A stretch of DNA of 64,000 nucleotides from an uncultured Oscillospiraceae bacterium (GTDB taxonomy: Bacteria; Bacillota; Clostridia; Oscillospirales; Acutalibacteraceae), in contig CASDTR010000069.1 in the NCBI GenBank assembly GCA_949283785.1, positions 1 to 64,000 of the forward strand. Direction: 5' to 3'. The notes under the pieces were generated by a model that was given only the letters and a program-made list of their open reading frames with translations, searched no databases and was not told the origin of the DNA. The first letter of the stretch is position 1. The number at the start of each line of letters is the position of its first letter. The position numbers and the translations under genes were made by a program. This document shows, in pieces, positions 58,987-64,000 of the stretch.

Positions 58987-60435
58987 ATGAGCAAAGACGC
59001 TAAAATTAACGATATGTTGGAAAACGGACGCATTGAGCCCTTCACAATGCTTCATGATGTGTTAGTCAATTGGTGGGTGATTGTGATTGCTTCCCTTGCG
59101 GCTGCAATACTGGCCTATGTGGGAATTGCTTTTACATATGAGCCCGATTATACCACATCTGCAACATTTGCCATAACCAGTAAATTTGAGACGGGTTCCT
59201 ATTCTAATTTGACCACTGCAAATCAAATGGCTGAAACATTTCAGAAAATTTTAGAGAGTTCGGCAATGAATAAAATCCTGTGCGAAGAACTGGATGTGGA
59301 TTCAATTGATGCTGAAGTAAAGAGCAGTGTTATTCCAAATACAAATTTACTGGAGCTGTCTGTCACTTCATCTTCTCCCCGTGTAGCCTACGATACAATC
59401 CACGCAATTATGGATAATTATACAAAGGTTTCATATTTTTCTCTGGGAAATGCCGTTATGGAGCCGCTTAATAAACCGCAGATACCTATGTCTCCTTCTA
59501 ATCCGCTGAATCCTCAGAGAATTATGAAGCTGGCTTTTTTAGCAGCGGCCATTTTGTCAGCAGGCGCTTTTGCAGTGCTTTCATTTTTCCGTGACACAAT
59601 TAAACAGGAGTCTGAAATAGAACTTAAACTCGATGCACGAAGCTTAGGTGAGCTTCCGTTTGAGATGAAATATAAAACGCTTAAGGATCTTATAAAGCAC
59701 AGGAAAAGCGCTATATTGATAAATCAGCCGCTGGCCGGATTTTCTTTTGTGGAAGGATACAGAAAATTTGTATCGCGTCTTGAGTACAAAATGGAAAAAC
59801 GCAACAGCAAGGTGCTTTTAGTCAGCAGCGTTTCGGAAAATGAAGGAAAATCGACGGTAGCGGCGAATATCGCCATCAGTCTTGCACAGCGTCAGAAAAA
59901 AGTCTTGATAATTGATGGAGATTTACGTCGTCCTTCACAGTTCCTGATTTTAAATATACAGCCTCAGGAGATAAAAGAATTAGGTGAATTCCTCACGGAT
60001 AAGGTAAGTTCCGAAGAACTGGTGACCAAAACAAATGTAAACGGATTGTTTTTCATCGGCGGCCGAAACAGCTATGCCATGAATTCGGATATTCTACAGT
60101 CGAAGAACTTCAAGAAAATGCAAAAGCTTATCAACGCCTGCAAAAATTTAGTGGATTATATTATTATTGACAGTCCGCCGGCAAGTTTTATCGGGGATGC
60201 CGAGCTCCTTGCCAGATGTGCCGATGAGGTGCTGCTCGTTGTGCGCCAGAACTTTATTTTAGCAGAGGACATCAACGATGTAATGGATACCTTCCGAGCC
60301 TCCGGATGCCATGTTTTAGGCGTGGTGCTCAACAGAGTAATATCATTGAAGCATCTTACTGTTCAAACACTTGGACATTACAGCTACAGTCGCTATACAC
60401 AATACGGTAAAGATAGAGGAAAAGCCAATGAGTGA
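58987..60435 (+). CDS. Wzz/BY-kinase fusion: chain-length determinant with tyrosine autokinase, copy 1
   Basis: A 482-residue protein. Two membrane segments frame a Wzz extracytoplasmic region (residues about 35-185; PxxP-like PQIPMSPSNPLNPQR before the second segment). The cytoplasmic kinase has Walker A SVSENEGKSTVAAN, Walker A' VLIIDGDLRRPS and Walker B VDYIIIDSPP. The C-terminal tyrosine cluster HYSYSRYTQYGK is the autophosphorylation site. It controls polymer length together with the CpsB phosphatase. Overlaps copy 2 by eight bases. Confidence 0.92.
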   Translation: MSKDAKINDMLENGRIEPFTMLHDVLVNWWVIVIASLAAAILAYVGIAFTYEPDYTTSATFAITSKFETGSYSNLTTANQMAETFQKILESSAMNKILCEELDVDSIDAEVKSSVIPNTNLLELSVTSSSPRVAYDTIHAIMDNYTKVSYFSLGNAVMEPLNKPQIPMSPSNPLNPQRIMKLAFLAAAILSAGAFAVLSFFRDTIKQESEIELKLDARSLGELPFEMKYKTLKDLIKHRKSAILINQPLAGFSFVEGYRKFVSRLEYKMEKRNSKVLLVSSVSENEGKSTVAANIAISLAQRQKKVLIIDGDLRRPSQFLILNIQPQEIKELGEFLTDKVSSEELVTKTNVNGLFFIGGRNSYAMNSDILQSKNFKKMQKLINACKNLVDYIIIDSPPASFIGDAELLARCADEVLLVVRQNFILAEDINDVMDTFRASGCHVLGVVLNRVISLKHLTVQTLGHYSYSRYTQYGKDRGKANE

Positions 60436-61912
60436 AAATAATAAAATCGAAGAAAGAAAAGTTTCCGTTCCGGAAAAAATAGATTTGATCGGTGTTTTAT
60501 CGGATATTTTGTATGGCGTTAAAAAGCTGTGGATTATAATGATAGCTATTATTGCAGCCTGTACTTTGAGGTCATATATTTCCACCACGCGCTCTTACAC
60601 TCCGCAGTATGAAGCTTCGGCGACTATGGCTGTTGTAACTACCAGCGGAAGCAGTCTCGATACGCAGTCAGCGCAGCAAATGGCCTCTGTATTTCCCTAT
60701 GTGCTTACAAGCGGAGTTTTGGCTGATGTAGTAGCCGATGCCATGGGAGTGAGCTCTCTCCCGGGCTCCATTCGCGTTGAAGCTGAGGAAAATGCTAACC
60801 TTTTGACGATGACTGTAACGTCCGGTGATCCGCAGAAGGCCTATGATTTGCTGCACGCGGTGATTGAGTATTATCCGCAGGTAGGTGAGTTTGTCTTTGG
60901 ACAGACCAAGCTTCAGATATTGGATGAAACCGGAGTGCCCGAAAACGGAAACGAAGAGGTAGTCATTCGCGGTTCTTACAGAGACGGAGCCATACAGGGA
61001 ATAGCTGTAAGTGCGGTAATTTTGGCAGCGTTTATTTTGCTGCATAAAACAGTTAAATCCACCAACGAAATTAAAAAGCGTATAAATCTTACACATTTGG
61101 CAAGTATTCCGGCTATCAAAGTGAAAAAGCGCAAAAATCATGCGCAGGCGCCTTTGTGTGTTCTGAATCAGAGAGTACCGGATTTGTATTTGCAGTCCAT
61201 GAGAAATCTCTGTATGAGGCTGATAAAGGAAGTAGAGGAACAGAATCTGAAAACACTGCTTGTCACAAGTTCTATTCCCGGTGAGGGTAAGACGACGATC
61301 GCAGTAAATCTTGCTATATTAATGGCTCGTCAGGGCAAAAAGGTTATTTTGGCCGACTGTGACCTTCGCAGTCCGGCAGTTGCAAAGGTGCTCGGAGAAA
61401 AACATACCCATGCGGGTACATGTTCCGTCCTGAAAAACAATTCCACCCTTGAGAAAGAATTGTGTACCATACAAGTAGATGAAGAAAATACTTTGCAGGT
61501 ATTATACGGCGGTGAACCGAGTAAGACAGATTCAGGACTTTTGGCCAGCAAGCAAATGGAGTCACTTGTTGAGAAGCTTTGCGAACGGGCGGATGTAGTA
61601 ATTCTCGATACTGCTCCGGCGCAGCTGCTTGCGGACGCTTCCATGATGGCCCGCTATGTTGACTCGGCACTGTATGTAATAAGATACGATTATACCAAGA
61701 TGAGCCGCATCAGAGAGGGCATACAGTCTCTTGATATAAGCGGAATTAACATGCTGGGATATATTTTTAACAGCGATTCAAGTACCAAGCGTAAACGCTA
61801 TAATTACGGTTACGGTTACAGCTACGGACATTACGGATATTATTCAAGTCAGGGAAAACTTCGTGATACAGGTAAGAGAGAAGATTCTTCCGGACGAATA
61901 ATCAAAACCTGA
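60428..61912 (+). CDS. Wzz/BY-kinase fusion, copy 2
   Basis: A 494-residue paralogue of the preceding protein: Wzz region with two membrane segments, Walker A SSIPGEGKTTIAVN, Walker A' VILADCDLRSPA and Walker B DVVILDTAP. The tail has a dense tyrosine cluster (RYNYGYGYSYGHYGYYSS). ATG 60428 overlaps the upstream stop and follows GAGGAAAA; the frame beginning 60371 lies inside the upstream gene and is not used. Two such fusions in tandem are unusual and may form hetero-oligomers. Confidence 0.92.
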   Translation: MSENNKIEERKVSVPEKIDLIGVLSDILYGVKKLWIIMIAIIAACTLRSYISTTRSYTPQYEASATMAVVTTSGSSLDTQSAQQMASVFPYVLTSGVLADVVADAMGVSSLPGSIRVEAEENANLLTMTVTSGDPQKAYDLLHAVIEYYPQVGEFVFGQTKLQILDETGVPENGNEEVVIRGSYRDGAIQGIAVSAVILAAFILLHKTVKSTNEIKKRINLTHLASIPAIKVKKRKNHAQAPLCVLNQRVPDLYLQSMRNLCMRLIKEVEEQNLKTLLVTSSIPGEGKTTIAVNLAILMARQGKKVILADCDLRSPAVAKVLGEKHTHAGTCSVLKNNSTLEKELCTIQVDEENTLQVLYGGEPSKTDSGLLASKQMESLVEKLCERADVVILDTAPAQLLADASMMARYVDSALYVIRYDYTKMSRIREGIQSLDISGINMLGYIFNSDSSTKRKRYNYGYGYSYGHYGYYSSQGKLRDTGKREDSSGRIIKT

Positions 61913-61921
61913 TTTTGGTTA

Positions 61922-61969
61922 AACATCGCATTAATGCGTTGCGGCGTATATGCGATGTTTTGCTTTTTT
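61922..61969 (+). terminator. Terminator after the BY-kinase genes
   Basis: Ten-base arms AACATCGCAT (61922-61931) and ATGCGATGTT (61950-61959) with an inner GCGTTGCGGC stretch, then TTTTGCTTTTTT. Confidence 0.85.
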
Positions 61970-62029
61970 CGATTTCCGTGAATTGGATTTGTTGGCTGAA
62001 TTTTAAAAGCGCCTTATTACAGTATGTAT

Positions 62030-62058
62030 TTGACATTCATTTTTTGTAATGCTATAAT
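62030..62058 (+). promoter_or_regulatory. Consensus promoter of the LCP gene
   Basis: TTGACA (62030-62035), 17 bases, TATAAT (62053-62058) with TGC before it. This is a perfect sigma-A promoter with extended -10 and should be strong. The frame running from 62024 through it is not coding. Confidence 0.88.
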
Positions 62059-62119
62059 ACACAAAAAAAGCAGTGAAATTTGTATATTAAAAATAATTTT
62101 TGACAAGCGGGGAATTACT

Positions 62120-63130
62120 ATGGCTGCGAAAAAAGGGAAAAAAGGTAAAATAGTTGCTCTTATACTGATTTTTCTTGTTGTGGTTGTTTTAGCTTCGGCT
62201 TTTGTTTTTGTTAAGGGTAAGCTTAATATGATTCAATATGACGACGGAAAAAAGGATTACGATGTTTCAATAGAAGCAGGGGACGAGGATGAGATTGATC
62301 TCGACCTGTCAGGACTCGATGAAGTTGATCCTCAAGGCATTCCCAGCGGAGAAGTATACAAAGATGAAAATGTCCTTAATGTTTTGATTTTGGGAACCGA
62401 CGAAAGAACAAAAGACTTTTCTGATAATGCTCGTTCCGACAGTATGATCCTTTTGAGCATCAATAAAAAGGAACACACGGTAAAGCTTGTAAGTCTTGAG
62501 CGCGGAATGGGAGTTCCGATTTTGGAAGGTCCGTATAAGGGACAGTACGATTGGCTTACTCATTGCTTCCGTTACGGAGGAGCGGATCTTGTTATGGAAG
62601 AGGTCCGTGAGTGTTTCAAGGTTGATGTCGATCACTTTGTGCGGGTTAATTTTACCAGTGTTAAATACATAGTTGATCTTATCGGAGGAATTGACGTTAA
62701 CATTACCGCCGCCGAAGCCGAACATCTTAATCTTACTCCGGGAAGAAATTTCACTGCCGGTGTAAATCATTTTAACGGAGAAGTAGCGCTGGCTTATGCA
62801 AGGCTTCGTTCAATAGACAGTGACTGGCAAAGGGTAAAACGTCAGCAGTCTGTTATTCAGGCCTGTGCCGATAAAGTGAAGAATTCCAATATTTCGACGC
62901 TTAACAATCTTCTTAATCAGATTCTCCCCATGATTCAGACGAATTTTACGCAGGGAGAGATTGCAAAGCTTATGTTTATAGCTCCGGATTTTCTCGGAGT
63001 TGAGTTTGAACGCATGACCATTCCGGAGCAGGGAACCTACGGCGGTATGACAGGTATGGGCGGAAGGAAAATGTTTGCTCCCGACTTTGCCGAAAATGCC
63101 AGAATACTGAGAGAATTCCTTTACGACTGA
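62120..63130 (+). CDS. LytR-CpsA-Psr (LCP) family polymer ligase
   Basis: A 336-residue protein: basic N-terminus, one membrane segment (about residues 11-33), acidic linker, then the LCP domain with LNVLILGTDERTKDFSDNAR, DSMILLSINKKEHTVKLVSL, the pyrophosphate-binding Arg in ERGMGV, and LAYARLRSIDSDWQRVKRQQ. LCP enzymes transfer lipid-linked polymers such as capsule to peptidoglycan. ATG 62120 follows GCGGGGAA; upstream codons of the same frame fall in the promoter. Confidence 0.95.
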   Translation: MAAKKGKKGKIVALILIFLVVVVLASAFVFVKGKLNMIQYDDGKKDYDVSIEAGDEDEIDLDLSGLDEVDPQGIPSGEVYKDENVLNVLILGTDERTKDFSDNARSDSMILLSINKKEHTVKLVSLERGMGVPILEGPYKGQYDWLTHCFRYGGADLVMEEVRECFKVDVDHFVRVNFTSVKYIVDLIGGIDVNITAAEAEHLNLTPGRNFTAGVNHFNGEVALAYARLRSIDSDWQRVKRQQSVIQACADKVKNSNISTLNNLLNQILPMIQTNFTQGEIAKLMFIAPDFLGVEFERMTIPEQGTYGGMTGMGGRKMFAPDFAENARILREFLYD

Positions 63131-63168
63131 GTTGTCATAAGGTCAAGAGATTTGCAAATAAATATAGT

Positions 63169-63204
63169 CCTTTCGATGCCTTTGGGCATTGGAAGGGCTT
63201 TTTT
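63169..63204 (+). terminator. Terminator after the LCP gene
   Basis: Twelve paired bases CCTTTCGATGCC and GGCATTGGAAGG (two G-U) around TTTG, then GC and six T. Confidence 0.88.
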
Positions 63205-63309
63205 GTCCACAATCCACGGGAAGATGCTTGATAAAAATATCAAAAGGGTAAATTACGCATGTTTACAAACTAATTTGACATAAAACATTATAATATTTTT
63301 TCTGAAACA

Positions 63310-63338
63310 TTGAATAAATAAACAAAAAATGATAAAAT
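63310..63338 (+). promoter_or_regulatory. recJ promoter
   Basis: TTGAAT (63310-63315), 17 bases, extended -10 TGATAAAAT ending at 63338; short leader of about 20 bases before the recJ start. Confidence 0.65.
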
Positions 63339-63364
63339 AATCAGATATGAAAAGGGGTGTATTG

Positions 63365-64000
63365 ATGAGAAGAAGCAAATGGAAAATAGCGCAGTACAGT
63401 AAGGAAAAAGCGGCTATGGCGGCAGAACGCTTTGAACTTGATCCCCTTGCGGCGCTTCTGACAGTTTCAAGGGGTGTTGATACTCCTGAAGCTATTGAGG
63501 AGTTTTTCTCATCGGATATAATCCTTTCCGATCCTTTTCTGTACGCCGATATGGAAAAAGCCGTTGACAGAATAAATCTTGCCATTGATAACTTTGAGCG
63601 TATAGCCGTTTACGGCGACTATGACGCAGACGGAGTTACAGCTACGGCTCTGCTTTACTCTTATTTGCAGGCAAGGGGAGCGGACGTAATCTGTTATATC
63701 CCCGACCGTGAAGAGGACGGCTACGGTTTAAACACGGAAGCGATAAAGGAGCTTTATGATAAAGAGGTAAAGCTTATCGTAACAGTTGATAACGGGGTAA
63801 GTGCGCTGGAGGAAGCCGAATATATATCAAAACTCGGAATGGATCTTGTGGTAACGGACCACCATCAGCCGGGAGAATATCTTCCGAAAGCCGTTGCGGT
63901 TGTAGACCCTCACAGAGAGGACTGTCAGGGAGAGTGCAAATGTCTTGCGGGAGTTGGAGTTGCCTTTAAGCTGGCGACAGCCCTTGAAGATGAGGGGCCT
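63365..64000 (+). CDS. recJ: Single-stranded-DNA-specific exonuclease RecJ (3' end outside window)
   Basis: The first 212 codons of RecJ. The DHH-phosphoesterase motifs are visible: AVYGDYDADGVTATALL (motif I), VDNGVSALEEAEYI (motif II), DLVVTDHHQPGEYLP (motif III, DHH) and VVDPHREDC, followed by GVGVAFKLATAL. It digests single strands 5' to 3' in repair and recombination. ATG 63365 has AAGGGG nine bases upstream; the ATG at 63348 is in another frame. No stop occurs before the window ends. Confidence 0.95.
   Translation, partial: MRRSKWKIAQYSKEKAAMAAERFELDPLAALLTVSRGVDTPEAIEEFFSSDIILSDPFLYADMEKAVDRINLAIDNFERIAVYGDYDADGVTATALLYSYLQARGADVICYIPDREEDGYGLNTEAIKELYDKEVKLIVTVDNGVSALEEAEYISKLGMDLVVTDHHQPGEYLPKAVAVVDPHREDCQGECKCLAGVGVAFKLATALEDEGP

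Overview
The window looks like a chromosomal segment of a low-to-mid GC gut-type Firmicute (class Clostridia, probably Oscillospiraceae/Ruminococcaceae or a near relative). Pointers are a Clostridia-type recA-recX-rimO-pgsA block, a cysteine T-box in front of cysE-cysS, DUF4364 and DUF5058 family proteins, SdpI/ArsR genes, a secreted serpin, and consensus sigma-A promoters often of the extended -10 form TGnTAAAAT. No rRNA, tRNA, transposase, integrase or CRISPR array was recognised. The species cannot be fixed from sequence alone.

Layout. 1-5.3 kb: end of an AraC regulator, an APH/fructosamine-kinase-like kinase, then an ECF sigma factor, a membrane partner, a second membrane-anchored protein and a lipoprotein serpin in probable operon order. 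5.3-8.2 kb (minus strand): an M20 peptidase with two integral membrane proteins (DUF5058 and partner). 8.4-10.6 kb: an AraC-cupin regulator split by a homopolymer frameshift, divergent from an MFS permease. 10.8-12.6 kb: alpha/beta hydrolase, then a small XRE regulator and a small unknown protein facing away from each other across a perfect palindrome. 12.7-23.8 kb: housekeeping block recA, recX, rimO, pgsA, T-box, cysE, cysS, DUF4364, and a divergent type IIA topoisomerase pair. 24-29 kb: YbjQ pair, secG, an SdpR/SdpI-like block with palindromic operators, an NTF2-like protein and a methyltransferase.

29.5-47.4 kb is a large exopolysaccharide/capsule locus. It begins with a PglF-PglE-PglC-PglD-like set (expected to make a UDP-diacetylbacillosamine-type sugar and load it on the lipid carrier) and continues with an HpaI-like aldolase, five glycosyltransferases, an EpsG-like polymerase, an O-acyltransferase, a pyruvyl transferase, an FrhB-like protein with a separate ferredoxin, a flippase and UDP-galactopyranose mutase. 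The locus resumes at 57.2-63.1 kb with a CpsB-type phosphatase, an Ig-like membrane protein, two tandem Wzz/BY-kinase fusions and an LCP ligase. The window ends inside recJ.

The most interesting part is 47.4-57.2 kb, lodged between the two halves of the capsule locus. It holds a nucleotidyltransferase, a PqqD-like leader-binding protein, two precursor-like proteins with a nearly identical 20-residue N-terminus, a radical SAM/SPASM enzyme, an HPr-kinase-like P-loop protein, an exporter-type ABC protein and a small S26 signal peptidase. This has the parts list of a ribosomally made, post-translationally modified peptide (RiPP) system. The substrates are odd: about 150 residues, rich in Trp/His/Asp, with calcium-loop-like DxDxNG or DxNxNG motifs. 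Their genes are separated by tandem copies of a dispersed repeat whose hairpin stems change sequence between copies while remaining complementary.
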